A DNA stretch of 64,000 nt from assembly GCA_030428885.1 (NCBI GenBank), contig JAUIEJ010000004.1, positions 62,001-126,000 on the forward strand, read 5' to 3'. This DNA is from Gemmatimonadota bacterium (GTDB lineage: Bacteria; Gemmatimonadota; Gemmatimonadetes; Longimicrobiales; Gaopeijiaceae). Each line of letters starts with the position of its first letter. The stretch's first letter is position 1. Made by a program: the position numbers and the translations under genes. A model generated the notes under the pieces. It was not told the origin of the DNA. It saw nothing but the letters and a program-made list of their open reading frames with translations, and did no database searches. This document shows positions 50,728 through 60,228 of this stretch, in pieces.

Positions 50728-51180
50728 GTGGCCGACGATCTCCAAGCCCGCGCCGACGCCCTCCTGGACGAAGCCCTGGCCGCGGCCGGAGCCCGGGACC
50801 CCCGGGAATTCTACCGAAGCCGCCTGCGGGAACTCCGGGATCGGGACCGATCGGCCTACGATCGGGCGGTGGCCTACTACCGCGACGAACTCCTCCCCTC
50901 CATCGTCGACGGCGCCGAGCCCCTGGCGGCCTGGTCGGAGTACGGACGCACCCTGGCCGAACTCCACGGACCGGGTCGTACGGTGACGGTGGACGCCTCG
51001 GGCACGGCCGCCCCGTACGCGTCTCCGCCGGACCCGACCCACCTGGTGCTCCACCTCCCCGACTCCGGCCGGGAACCGGCCCTCCTGGTGGGCCTTCCCC
51101 TGGAGTTGAGCGGGCCCCAGCGGGCCACCTACGACTGGCTGGTACAGGGCCGGAACCGCCTGCGGGACGGCGAGGAATGA
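50728..51180 (+). CDS. Protein of unknown function
   Basis: A 150-residue soluble acidic protein starting at GTG. The N-terminal two thirds is helical (LQARADALLDEALAAAG, REFYRSRLRELRDRDRSAYDRAV) and the C-terminal part beta-like (THLVLHLPDSGREPALLVGLPLELSGPQRATYDWL). There are no Cys, membrane or catalytic motifs I recognise. It is coupled to the next gene through an ATGA overlap, so the two products probably work together. Confidence 0.65.
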   Translation: MADDLQARADALLDEALAAAGARDPREFYRSRLRELRDRDRSAYDRAVAYYRDELLPSIVDGAEPLAAWSEYGRTLAELHGPGRTVTVDASGTAAPYASPPDPTHLVLHLPDSGREPALLVGLPLELSGPQRATYDWLVQGRNRLRDGEE

Positions 51181-51458
51181 GCGAGGATCGGCTCCAGGCG
51201 CCCCGGAACATGGCGTGGACGCCCCGGCCCGGGTGGGCCACCGTTCGCCTGGTGGGCACCTGCGCCGACCGCACCCTCCGCCGCGGTCAGGTGGTGCTCC
51301 ACGCTCCGGGCGAGGAGTACGACATTCCCGGCCGCGACGACGGGCTCGAGCCCGGGGCGCTGGTGATCATCCTCTCCGAAGCCGCGCGCCTCGTGGAAGA
51401 CGATCTCCACCTGGTGCCCGACGGCGCCATCGTGGCCGTGGGCGAACCCCTTCCGTAG
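51177..51458 (+). CDS. Small protein of unknown function
   Basis: A 93-residue protein whose ATG overlaps the preceding stop. It is mostly beta-strand (TVRLVGTCADRTLRRGQVVLHAPGEEYDIPG, ALVIILSEAARLVEDDLHLVPDGAIVAVG) with a single Cys, and may form a small barrel or hairpin domain. No family is recognised. It is convergent with the M1 peptidase gene, 8 bases away. Confidence 0.6.
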   Translation: MSEDRLQAPRNMAWTPRPGWATVRLVGTCADRTLRRGQVVLHAPGEEYDIPGRDDGLEPGALVIILSEAARLVEDDLHLVPDGAIVAVGEPLP

Positions 51459-51466
51459 GGGACTGC

Positions 51467-54400
51467 TCAGCGGTTCAGGAAGCCCACCTGGATCCGGAAG
51501 CCGACGTTGTCGCTCCGGGCCCCCGAGGCCACCTCGGGATGAGCCACCCAGAAGGGCATGTCGAGGCGGAGACGCCAGCCGGACCGGGCCAGCCCCGCCT
51601 CCACTCCCACCCCCGCCGAGGCCAGCAGTTCGCCCGAGGGCAGCCCGCTCCCGGGTCCCGGCGAGCCGGCGGCGCCCACACCCACGGCGGCCAGGGGCCG
51701 TAACTGGATCCCGGCCACCCCGGCCGCCGGCGCCCGCAGAGTGGTGCCCAGGGTGGCCAGCCACGGCACGGGCACCCGGGGATCGTAGCCCCGCAACGTA
51801 CCGCCTCCGGGCATCCACCCCTCGGCGTCCAGGGCGGCTCCCGCCGACCGGAGCCAGGGATTGGAGGTGGTCTGCCACGGGTCGGCCGAGGAGAGGAAGA
51901 ACCTCCGCTCGGCGGGGGCGTTCAGGCCGTTCCACCCGTCGTCGATCTGCTCCGGATCCCGGGCTGCCACGCCCCCCGCGAACGCGGCGGCCTCCACCTC
52001 CCAGCCGTCGCCCACGGGGCGCCGCACCGACGCGTCCACGGAGAGGCGGGCCCACCGGTGGTTCTTCGTGTCGAGCCCCACGCCGACCTGGGTGGCGAAG
52101 CGCCCCCGGCCGTCGGCGGTGGTGCGGACCATGCCGCCGAACAGCTCGCCGCCGTACTTCCGCTCGGTGGTCCACGCCGGCGTGGCCACGTAGTCGGGTT
52201 CGTAGATCCACGAGACGGTGGCGCCCCAGAAGGCCGTGGACGACGCCCCGCCCAGGGGGCGCTCGGTGCGGGTGCGGTCGTGGCGCACCTGGGCGAATCC
52301 CCGCCCTTCACCCACGAACGCCTCCAGGCCGAAGGAGCGTCCCGCCGCCGAGCCCACCCCCCGGCGCGTCCATTCCAGGTAGAGGCTCCCGGGATCGAAG
52401 ATGTCGCTGTCGTCGCCGATGTCGCCGGCCCGGACCGCCGGGAGTCCCAGTTGCAGCCGAAGATTCCGCACCCCCATGACCGAACGCCTCATCTGGAGGC
52501 CCGCCACGATCCCTGCGGCGTCGTTGCCCCAGACCAGGGGGAAGAACCCCACGGGGATCCGGGTGCGATGGGTCGCCTGGGGGCGGAGGGGGTCGTCCCA
52601 CCCCGTGACGCGCACGGGGTCGGCCAGCAGTCCCCTGCCCCACCCGTCGTTGGCCGGGTTCCAGTCCAGGGTGGAGCCGTCGGGGTCCAGCACCGCCGCC
52701 ACCGGCCGGAACGGCGTCTCGATCTCGTGGCGCGCCGACGTGGCGGCGCCGGGCACCCGGATCCGGGCCGTCTCGCCCTGGGCGCCCCGGAACTCCACCT
52801 CCGGCGCCATGCGGATGTCACCCTCGTTCCGCACGGTGAAGCGGGTGAGCCAGCCGCCGCCGGACGTCTGGACCGAGGCCACCTCGTCCAGGGCGTAGTC
52901 CACCAGTCCCGTGGTGTGAAGCCAGGCCCCGAAGAAGGGGTCCAGGTCGACCCCGAGGACCTCTTCGGCCACCGCCTGGAAGTCCTGGGAATCCACGTGT
53001 CGGAAGCGGTAGCGGTCGTAGTAGGTGCGGAGGATCCGGGTGAAGGCCTCCCCGCCGAACCGCTCCCGGAGCATCCAGAAGATCACCGATCCCTTGGTGT
53101 AGATGGCGGCGCTGTACTGGCCGAACTCGGTGTAGTCCTCGCCGGCCAGGACCACGGGCTCGCTGACCCCGGCCAGATCCCGGCGCACCGTGCCCTCCAC
53201 CGATCCCTCCCACACCCCGGGGCCGCCCCCGGCCCGCTCGTTGAACCACGCCGTCTGGAACGACGACAGCCCCTCGTCGAGCCACCCTTCGTACCACTCG
53301 TTGTTGGCCAGGATGCCGTGGGCGTAGATGTGGCCCACCTCGTGGAGAATGAGCCCCTGGGACGCCGATCCGTCCATGACCAGCATGGGGAACTCGGTGC
53401 CGCCCCCCTCGATGCGGTGGAGGTTGGTGACCTGGGGGTAGGGGTAGTCGCCGAAGATGGAGTCGAGCCACTGGAGCGCAACGGCGGTGCGCCGCACGGC
53501 CACCCCGCCGCCCCAGCTCTCCTCGTCACCGGGCCGATAGAGCACGTGGATCGTCACGTCGTCCCACGCGCCCTGCTCGTAGATGTACTCGGGGCTCGTG
53601 GACCAGGCGAAGTGGTGCACGTTTTCGGCCACCCAGCGGATCCGCTTCCAGCCGTCGCCGGCCGAGGAGCCGCTCAGGAGTCCCAGGGATTCCTCGGCGT
53701 TCAGATTCACGGCGGGGAACTGACCGCACACCCGTTCGCCCCCCCGCTCGATGCAGGGAGGCCCGCCCAGGCTTCCGTACCACTCGCGGTCGTAGGCGAT
53801 GGGGCCCGTGCCCGGCGCCGCCGCGTCGGCCCACCCCGGATCACCGGCCACCGCCACACCCGTGGCCCCCAGCACCTGATCGCTCCGCACCTCGGTGGTG
53901 ACGTCGTAGCGGGCGAACTCGCCGTAGAACTCGCCGGCCCGGTAGAGGGGGTGCCGCCGCCATCCCTGGTCGTCGTAGACCACTACACGGGGGTACCACT
54001 GGGCGAAATCGTACTGGCGGTCGCGTCGACCCTGGCGTCGGGGCACCGCCGAGGGACGGGCGTCCCAGGAGTAGTCCATCTCCAGGGAGCCCCCCGGGGG
54101 GAGGGGCCGGGGCAGTTCGAAGCCCACGATGGTGGAGTCGGGAGCGAAGGGGTAGACGAGGCGCACGGGCTGGCCGTTGACCTCCAGAGCCGTGATGCGC
54201 TCGAAGCCGTGTTCGTCGGGCCCCAGATCCTGGAAGGTGGTGATGCCGGCCTCGAGATCGGTGCGGGCCCAGGCCGAGTTGGGCCGGAAGGCGTTCAGGT
54301 AGAGGTGGAACCAGAACGAGTCCAGGGTATCGGGGCTGTTGTTGCGATACCGCAGCCGCGCCCGGGCATGCAGCGTCTCGGCCCCCTCGTCGAGCTGGGC

Positions 54401-54502
54401 CTCGATCCGGTACTCCACCCCCTGCTGCCACACCGCCGGCCCCGTCCCGGCCCCCGCCCCCACCTGGACCGCGAGGGCCGCCACCACCGTCATGCCCGTC
54501 AT
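51467..54502 (-). CDS. Secreted M1-family metallopeptidase
   Basis: A 1011-residue gluzincin. A short hydrophobic N-terminus (about 4-18) is a probable signal peptide. The catalytic domain has GGGTEFPML (about 366-374), replacing the GAMEN exopeptidase motif, and the zinc site His387-Glu388-x2-His391 with Glu410 eighteen residues on (HEVGH...WLDEGL). Residues after about 560 are beta-rich and unlike known M1 tails, ending in repeated Gly/Trp-rich strands resembling an outer-membrane beta-barrel (NVGFRIQVGFLNR at the C-terminus). This resembles the large M1-like peptidases with barrel-like tails seen in Gemmatimonadota and Bacteroidota. Peptide substrate is unknown. Confidence 0.87.
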   Translation of the reverse strand: MTGMTVVAALAVQVGAGAGTGPAVWQQGVEYRIEAQLDEGAETLHARARLRYRNNSPDTLDSFWFHLYLNAFRPNSAWARTDLEAGITTFQDLGPDEHGFERITALEVNGQPVRLVYPFAPDSTIVGFELPRPLPPGGSLEMDYSWDARPSAVPRRQGRRDRQYDFAQWYPRVVVYDDQGWRRHPLYRAGEFYGEFARYDVTTEVRSDQVLGATGVAVAGDPGWADAAAPGTGPIAYDREWYGSLGGPPCIERGGERVCGQFPAVNLNAEESLGLLSGSSAGDGWKRIRWVAENVHHFAWSTSPEYIYEQGAWDDVTIHVLYRPGDEESWGGGVAVRRTAVALQWLDSIFGDYPYPQVTNLHRIEGGGTEFPMLVMDGSASQGLILHEVGHIYAHGILANNEWYEGWLDEGLSSFQTAWFNERAGGGPGVWEGSVEGTVRRDLAGVSEPVVLAGEDYTEFGQYSAAIYTKGSVIFWMLRERFGGEAFTRILRTYYDRYRFRHVDSQDFQAVAEEVLGVDLDPFFGAWLHTTGLVDYALDEVASVQTSGGGWLTRFTVRNEGDIRMAPEVEFRGAQGETARIRVPGAATSARHEIETPFRPVAAVLDPDGSTLDWNPANDGWGRGLLADPVRVTGWDDPLRPQATHRTRIPVGFFPLVWGNDAAGIVAGLQMRRSVMGVRNLRLQLGLPAVRAGDIGDDSDIFDPGSLYLEWTRRGVGSAAGRSFGLEAFVGEGRGFAQVRHDRTRTERPLGGASSTAFWGATVSWIYEPDYVATPAWTTERKYGGELFGGMVRTTADGRGRFATQVGVGLDTKNHRWARLSVDASVRRPVGDGWEVEAAAFAGGVAARDPEQIDDGWNGLNAPAERRFFLSSADPWQTTSNPWLRSAGAALDAEGWMPGGGTLRGYDPRVPVPWLATLGTTLRAPAAGVAGIQLRPLAAVGVGAAGSPGPGSGLPSGELLASAGVGVEAGLARSGWRLRLDMPFWVAHPEVASGARSDNVGFRIQVGFLNR

Positions 54503-54590
54503 TCCGATCTCCGTCTGTTCGTCGCTCCCGGGACCCGGGAGCCGGTTTCCGTGCCGGGACCTTGGCGCGGCATCCTCCCGGTGTCCAGGG

Positions 54591-56105
54591 TCAGGACCCC
54601 TCCATGACCCGGAAGTCCGCGTCGACCCGGGGGGGAGGACGGGTGGCCCGGCTCACCAGCACCGTGGCCACCGCCGAGACCAGCACGGCGGGAATCAGTT
54701 CGTACAGCCGGCTCTTGAGGGCCGGGGTGAGATACCACACCACCGTGGTCAGGGCGCCGGTGACGAGGCCCGCGAACACCCCGGCCCGGGTGGTTCCCCG
54801 CCAGTAGAGGGCGAGGATCAGGGGCGGTCCCACCGACGCCCCCAGCCCCGCCCAGGCGAAGAGGACGAGCCAGAACACGAGCTGCTCGGCCACCACACCC
54901 AGGGCCAGCGCCGCCACCACCAGGAGGGCCACGGCGGCCCGGGACAGGCGCACGAGCTGGGTGTCCGACAGCACGGCGCCCCGGCCCTGCACCAGGTCCC
55001 GCACCACGGCCGAGGCCGCCACCAGGAGCTGGCTGTCGGCGGTGGACATGATGGCGGCGAAGATGGACGCCACCACGATGCCGAAGAGGAGGGGGGGAAG
55101 GTGGGTCTGGGCCAGGACCGGGTAGAGGTTTTCGGTGTCGGCCCCGGGAAGGAGGGCGGCGTCGGCGAAGTACACCCGCCCCACGACGCCGATGATCACG
55201 GCCGCTCCCCCCATGAGGACGTTCCACAGCGTGCCCACCACACCGGCGAAGCGGAGGTTGCGGGCGTCGTCGATGGCCATGTAGCGCACGACGATGTGGG
55301 GATTGCCCGGCGACCCCAGGCCGATCCCCACCAGCCCCAGGAACGCCCCGAATCCAAGCGCCGTGGGGTCCAGGAAGCCCACCTCCCCCGCCAACGCCGT
55401 GGTGACGGCGTCCCACCCGCCGGCGTCGCCCACGGCAAGCACGGGAACGGCGAAGAGCCCCACCAGCATGAACACGGCCTGGAGGGTGTCGGTGAGGCTC
55501 ACGGCCAGGAACCCGCCCACGCCCGTGTACAGGAGCACGATGAAGGCGGTGAGCACCACGCCGGTCCCGGTGCCCAGGCCGAACGACGCGCCGATGGCCT
55601 TCCCTCCCGCGGCGAACTGGGCCGAAACGTAGCTCACCATGAAGGCGATGAGGATCACGGCCAGCACGGCCCTCAGACGACCGTCCTCGTCGCCGAAACG
55701 GGCGGCGAAGACGTCGGGGAGGGTCACCGAGTCGTGGACCTCGGCGAACCGCCGCAGTCGGACGGCCAGGGTGAAGAAGAGCACCCCCTCCACCACCGTG
55801 TAGCCCACCACGGCCCAGAGGGCGCTGGCCCCCTGGGCGAAGGCCATCCCCGTGACGCCCAGGAGGAGCCAGGCCGATCGCCCCGACACCACGGCCGAGA
55901 GGGCCACCACCACCCGGTTCATGCGCCGGCCGCCCACGAAGAACTCCCCCACGCCCTGCGACGAGAAGCGGGCCGACCAGGCGCCGATGCCCACCAGGAG
56001 CAGGAGGTAGGCGCCGAACGCCCCCAGGGCCACGGCCGAACTCCCCTCCACCACCAGGCCGCCGCCGAGGCCCTCCTGGGCGGCCCTCGCCACCCCCCAC
56101 GTCAC
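54591..56105 (-). CDS. Sodium:solute symporter (SSS family, PutP-like)
   Basis: A 504-residue transporter with about 13 helices in the LeuT fold. Family signatures are SAVVSGRSAWLLLGVTG in TM2, the region GIGLGSPGNPHIVVRYMA, and FGIVVASIFAAIMSTADSQLL with the sodium-site Ser/Thr residues. The SGRSAWLLLG and GSPGNPHIVVRYMA pattern is PutP-like, so proline or a related amino acid is likely but not proven. The start is GTG, 4 bases after the DegV-fusion stop, so the two genes probably share a transcript. Confidence 0.9.
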   Translation of the reverse strand: MTWGVARAAQEGLGGGLVVEGSSAVALGAFGAYLLLLVGIGAWSARFSSQGVGEFFVGGRRMNRVVVALSAVVSGRSAWLLLGVTGMAFAQGASALWAVVGYTVVEGVLFFTLAVRLRRFAEVHDSVTLPDVFAARFGDEDGRLRAVLAVILIAFMVSYVSAQFAAGGKAIGASFGLGTGTGVVLTAFIVLLYTGVGGFLAVSLTDTLQAVFMLVGLFAVPVLAVGDAGGWDAVTTALAGEVGFLDPTALGFGAFLGLVGIGLGSPGNPHIVVRYMAIDDARNLRFAGVVGTLWNVLMGGAAVIIGVVGRVYFADAALLPGADTENLYPVLAQTHLPPLLFGIVVASIFAAIMSTADSQLLVAASAVVRDLVQGRGAVLSDTQLVRLSRAAVALLVVAALALGVVAEQLVFWLVLFAWAGLGASVGPPLILALYWRGTTRAGVFAGLVTGALTTVVWYLTPALKSRLYELIPAVLVSAVATVLVSRATRPPPRVDADFRVMEGS

Positions 56106-56109
56106 GCCG

Positions 56110-57921
56110 TCAGTCCTCCACCATGTAGGCCACGCCCCACGCGCCGATGCCCAGGTGGGTCGAGATGACCGGCGTGGCCGGGGCCCTCAGGACCTCGGTG
56201 GGCCCGAAGCGCCGCCGCAGCTCCTCCTCCACCACCGGGACGATCTCGGGGCACCCCACGTGGACGACCCCGAACCGGACCCGCTGGGCGTCGGCGGCCA
56301 CCCGGGCCCGGACCGCGTCCAGGAGGGTCTGCATCACCCGTTTCCGCCCGATGGCCTTGCCCACGGGAATCACCCCTCCGCGCTGGTCCAGCCCCAGCAC
56401 CGGCTTCACGTTCATGAGGGTGCCCAGAAGTGCCCGGCCCCGCCCCACCCGACCCGAGCGGATGAGGCGCTCGAAGGTGTCCACCGTGAAGAGAATGCCC
56501 GATTGCCGCCGGATCCGGCGCAGCTCCTGGGCGATCTCGGCGGGAGGGGTGGCCAGTTCGGCGAGTTCGGTGGCCTTGAGGACCAGGAGTCCCTGGAGGA
56601 GCGAGGCCCCCAGGGAGTCCACCAGGTGCACCTCGGCGCCGTGGAAGCGCTTGGCGGCGACCTCGGCCGAGCCGAAGGTGCCCGACAGGCCCGACCCCAG
56701 GATCACGCCCACCAGTTCCTCGCCGTCCTCGGCGGCCCGGGCGAACGTCTCCAGGAAGTCCGCAGGGGCGGGCTGGGAGGTGGTGGGCAGGGTATCGGGC
56801 GCCTCGTCGAGCCGCCGGTGGAATTCGGCGGCGGTGATGTCGAGGCGGTCCCGAAACGTGTCGTCGTCGGTGACCAGGACCAGGGGCGTGATGTGGATCC
56901 CGTGGGCCCGCACCACTTCGTCCGGAAGGTCGCACGCCGAGTCGGTCACCACCGTGACGGGCCTCCGGGCCAGGGTCACGTGGCCCTCCCGGGCCGCCCG
57001 GCCCACGGCGGCATGCTGGGCTTTCATGTCCTCGGCCTTGTGGGTGGCCAGGGTCCCCAGGGTGCGGAGGTAGGCGAAGACGTCGTCGGGATCGTCGGTG
57101 TGGATGTGGACCTTGAGGACGTCGGCGGCCCGGATCACGATGAGGGAGTCGCCCCGATCCCGGAGGTGGTCGCGGACCACGTTCTGCTCGGGCAGCGCCC
57201 GTCCCCGGACCAGGGCCTCGGTGCAGAAGCGATACTGCTCCTCGTCGTCGGGATACTCCACCTCGAGGATCCCGGCCCCGACCTCCTCGGGGGCCGCGGC
57301 CACGATGGGGTCCCCGTGGATGAAGAGGAGGACGCCTTCCAGGAGCGAGACGAATCCCTTGGCCCCGGCGTCCACCACCCCCGCCTTCCGCAGCACCGGC
57401 AGGAGGTCGGGCGTGCGGGCCAGCGAGGTCCGGGCCCGATCCACCAGATGGTCGATGAGGGGCACGAAGTCGGGAATGCCCGATCCCTCGGCGGCGGTGG
57501 CGGTGTCGCGCATCACCGTGAGGATCGTGCCCTCCATGGGGCGCTCCAGCGCGGCGTACAGATGGTCCACGCCGGCGGCCAACGCCTCGGCGAACTCGTG
57601 GGTGGTGATGCGCTCCCGGTCGTTCACCCGGCCCGAGAACCCCAGCAGGAAATGCGACAGCATCATGCCGCAATTCCCCCGGGCCCCCATGACGGCGGCC
57701 TGGGCCGCGGCGCTGGCCACGGCCGACACCTCCCGGTCCCGATTCGCCCGCAGGTGATCGGCGATGGCCCGAACCGTCAACGCGAGATTCGTCCCGGTGT
57801 CGCCGTCGGGCACGGGGAAGACGTTGATGCGGTTCAGCTCCGCCCGCTGGCGCTGGGCGTGGTCGCACGCCGCCACCAGCGAGCGCCGCAGGCGCGGGCC
57901 GTCGATGTAGGAGATCTGCAT
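56110..57921 (-). CDS. FakA-FakB-like fusion: DhaL kinase domain joined to DegV domain
   Basis: A 603-residue fusion. Residues 1-200 are a DhaL/DAK2 ATP-binding domain (VPDGDTGTN at 37-45, GARGNCG at 77-83). Residues about 213-305 match the FakA middle domain (FCTEALV, KVHIHTDDPDDVF). Residues about 322-603 are a DegV/FakB fatty-acid-binding domain with VTDSACDLP, TSQP (381-384) and SGTFGSA (414-420). In Firmicutes FakA phosphorylates fatty acids held by separate FakB proteins; here the FakA C-terminal domain appears replaced by FakB. It likely makes acyl-phosphate from exogenous fatty acids for phospholipid synthesis. The reaction is inferred. Confidence 0.87.
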   Translation of the reverse strand: MQISYIDGPRLRRSLVAACDHAQRQRAELNRINVFPVPDGDTGTNLALTVRAIADHLRANRDREVSAVASAAAQAAVMGARGNCGMMLSHFLLGFSGRVNDRERITTHEFAEALAAGVDHLYAALERPMEGTILTVMRDTATAAEGSGIPDFVPLIDHLVDRARTSLARTPDLLPVLRKAGVVDAGAKGFVSLLEGVLLFIHGDPIVAAAPEEVGAGILEVEYPDDEEQYRFCTEALVRGRALPEQNVVRDHLRDRGDSLIVIRAADVLKVHIHTDDPDDVFAYLRTLGTLATHKAEDMKAQHAAVGRAAREGHVTLARRPVTVVTDSACDLPDEVVRAHGIHITPLVLVTDDDTFRDRLDITAAEFHRRLDEAPDTLPTTSQPAPADFLETFARAAEDGEELVGVILGSGLSGTFGSAEVAAKRFHGAEVHLVDSLGASLLQGLLVLKATELAELATPPAEIAQELRRIRRQSGILFTVDTFERLIRSGRVGRGRALLGTLMNVKPVLGLDQRGGVIPVGKAIGRKRVMQTLLDAVRARVAADAQRVRFGVVHVGCPEIVPVVEEELRRRFGPTEVLRAPATPVISTHLGIGAWGVAYMVED

Positions 57922-58043
57922 GAGGGGGCAGTATCGGACCCGGCCGCGCGACGGGCAACGGCGCCGCCGCCTTCCGGCCGCTGGTTTCGCACAGGTCGGG
58001 CCGCGACCTTCCGGAGGCCCCCGCACCTCCCCCCACGCCGCCC

Positions 58044-58841
58044 ATGTCCGACGACGCCTTCGACTTCGAGTTCCTCACCGTTCACCGGGACGGCCCCCTC
58101 CTCCACGCGCGCCTGAACCGGCCCGACAAGCTGAACGCCTTCGCGGGCACCGTCCGGGACGACCTGCGCCGGGTGGTGGACGCGGCGGATTCGGACCCGT
58201 CGGTGGGGTGCCTGGTGATCTCGGGCGAGGGGCGGGCGTTCTGTGCCGGTGGCGACGTGGGGGTCATGGAACAGCTCCGGGCCGACGACGATCGGGCCGG
58301 GTTCGAAGCCATTCTCGACGCGGCCAACGCCGCTGCGGCGGCCCTCCACCGGTGTAGGGTGCCCACCGTGGCCCTGGTGCACGGCGCCGCCGCCGGCGCC
58401 GGCGCGAACCTGGCCCTGGGCTGCGACGTACGCTGGGGTTCGCCCACGGCGTCGTTCACCCAGAGCTTCATCCACTTGGGACTCGTCCCCGACTGGGGAG
58501 GCAGCCGACGTCTGGTGGACATCGTGGGGCTCGATCGGGCCCGGGAACTGCTCCTCACGGGACGCACGGTGCGGGCCGAGGAGGCCCACGCCCTGGGCCT
58601 TCTGCACCGGATCGTGGACGATGCCCAGGCGCTGATCACCGAGGGAATGGCCCTGGCCCGGACCCTGGCCGGGCGGTCGGCCACGGCGGTGGCCGCCCTG
58701 GACGACCTCCTGGGCGCCGCTGGATCGGGCGGGTCGTTCGACGACCAGTTGGTCCTGGAGAAGAGCTGGCAACTGCGGTGCTTCGACAGCGCCGAAGCCC
58801 GGGAGGCGTTCCGGGCGTTCCTGGCCCGGCGGAACCGGTGA
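58044..58841 (+). CDS. Enoyl-CoA hydratase/isomerase
   Basis: A 265-residue crotonase-fold enzyme. Oxyanion-hole segments are SGEGRAFCAGGD (about 66-77) and GAAAGAGANLALGCD (about 114-128). The catalytic region FIHLGLVPDWGGSRRL has Asp where many hydratases have Glu, as in isomerase-type PaaG relatives. It probably acts in fatty-acid or aromatic beta-oxidation. It is divergent from the fatty-acid-kinase-like fusion gene, which suits a shared lipid theme. Hydration versus isomerisation is undecided. Confidence 0.88.
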   Translation: MSDDAFDFEFLTVHRDGPLLHARLNRPDKLNAFAGTVRDDLRRVVDAADSDPSVGCLVISGEGRAFCAGGDVGVMEQLRADDDRAGFEAILDAANAAAAALHRCRVPTVALVHGAAAGAGANLALGCDVRWGSPTASFTQSFIHLGLVPDWGGSRRLVDIVGLDRARELLLTGRTVRAEEAHALGLLHRIVDDAQALITEGMALARTLAGRSATAVAALDDLLGAAGSGGSFDDQLVLEKSWQLRCFDSAEAREAFRAFLARRNR

Positions 58842-58905
58842 AGAAACGACGCCCCCGCCCCGTACTGGTTCCGAACGGCATCCTGCCCCGAAGGAGACGA
58901 CGACG

Positions 58906-60159
58906 ATGACGTACAGTTCCGCGCACCGCGGTTCCGCCTTTCTGAGCCTCGCCCTCACCGCCACCCTCGCCGCCTGCGGAGGCGGCGGATCGGCCACCGC
59001 CGAGGACTGGACCGGCACCGTGTCCGATTCCGCCGGGATCCCGGTGGTGTCGAATCCCCAGGAGGGAATCTGGGCCTCTGCCCCGGGGTGGACGCTGGAG
59101 GAGGAATACCGGGTGGGAGGCATGGACGCGCCCACCGAGGCCCAGATGGGCCAGATCGCCCCCATGGGCCTCGACTTCGACGCCCAGGGCAACGTGTACG
59201 CCGGCGACACCCAGGCCCAGACCGTGCGGGTCTACGCCCCCGACGGCAGCCTGCTCCGCACCATCGGGATCCCGGGCCAGGGGCCGGGCGAGATCGGCCA
59301 GGGCATGACGGCCCTCTTCGTGGTGGGCGAGGAAGTGTGGGTCGCCGACATGGGCAACCTGCGCATCAACCACTACGGCCTGGACGGCACCTTCCTGGAG
59401 GCGACGCCCCTGGACATCACCCAGGGGATTCCCATCCGGTGGGACGAACTCGCCGGTGACCGGGTGGTGGTCCAGCGCCGGGGCATGGACATGGAGGGCA
59501 TGACCGCCTCCACCGACGGCGACGCCCTGGTCTTCCTGGGCGACGCTCCCGACACGCTGGCCGTGCTCCCGGCGGGCCAGAGTTTCCAGATGTCGGGGGG
59601 AGTGCCCCAGTTCCGCTTCTTCGAGGCCGAGCCCGTCTGGGACGCCGCCTCCGACGGCCGCCTCATGTCGGCCATGAACGGCGACTACCGCATCGAGGTC
59701 CGAGACCCCGAAGGCACGCTGGTCCGGATCATCACTCGGGACTTCGAGCGGCGGCCCGTCACGGAAAACGACCAGCGGCTCATGACCCAGGCCATCCGGC
59801 AGCTCATGCTGGACCAGGGCGCGCCGCCCCAGGCGGTGGAAATGATCCTCCAGCAGGCCAGCTTCGCCGAGAACTACCCGGCCTTCGCCCAGCTCCTGGC
59901 GGGTCCCAACGGGTCGCTCTGGATCCAGCGGATCTCGTCGGCCCAGGAGCTCGGGGAGTCCGACGACTTCGACCTCCAGAACCTGGGGTCGGACGTGTGG
60001 GACGTCTTCGACGCCGAGGGACGGTACCTGGGCATCATCACCATGCCCCCGAAGTTCACGCCCATGCGGGTGGACGGCGACGCCTTCTGGGGCGTCCAGC
60101 GCGACGAGTTCGACGTCCAGTCGGTGGTGCGGTACCGCCTCAACGAAGGCGGCGCCTGA
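58906..60159 (+). CDS. Six-bladed beta-propeller lipoprotein
   Basis: A 417-residue lipoprotein: strong AAGGAG upstream, lipobox ending at Cys24 (LAACGGG), then NHL/6-bladed-propeller repeats such as GLDFDAQGNVYAGDTQAQTVRVYAPDGSLLRTIG and VWVADMGNLRINHYGLDGTF. The FDAQGNVYAGD and GQGPGEI blocks are frequent in families of this type abundant in Gemmatimonadota. Probably a ligand- or protein-binding envelope lipoprotein; no catalytic residues are evident. A pair of GC hairpins follows. Confidence 0.85.
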   Translation: MTYSSAHRGSAFLSLALTATLAACGGGGSATAEDWTGTVSDSAGIPVVSNPQEGIWASAPGWTLEEEYRVGGMDAPTEAQMGQIAPMGLDFDAQGNVYAGDTQAQTVRVYAPDGSLLRTIGIPGQGPGEIGQGMTALFVVGEEVWVADMGNLRINHYGLDGTFLEATPLDITQGIPIRWDELAGDRVVVQRRGMDMEGMTASTDGDALVFLGDAPDTLAVLPAGQSFQMSGGVPQFRFFEAEPVWDAASDGRLMSAMNGDYRIEVRDPEGTLVRIITRDFERRPVTENDQRLMTQAIRQLMLDQGAPPQAVEMILQQASFAENYPAFAQLLAGPNGSLWIQRISSAQELGESDDFDLQNLGSDVWDVFDAEGRYLGIITMPPKFTPMRVDGDAFWGVQRDEFDVQSVVRYRLNEGGA

Positions 60160-60171
60160 CCGACGACGGCA

Positions 60172-60220
60172 GGTCCGGGGTCCCCGCGCCGCGGGGGCTC
60201 CGGGCCGACCCCGGGGTCGG
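60172..60220. terminator. Tandem GC hairpins between convergent genes
   Basis: A long imperfect stem (GGTCCGG pairing with CCGGGCC and inner CCCCGC with GCGGGG) is followed by a perfect 16-bp palindrome CCGACCCCGGGGTCGG (60205-60220). They lie in the 69-base gap between the convergent beta-propeller and thyX genes and could act on both strands. No T-run is present. Confidence 0.45.
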
Positions 60221-60228
60221 GTTGCGGA

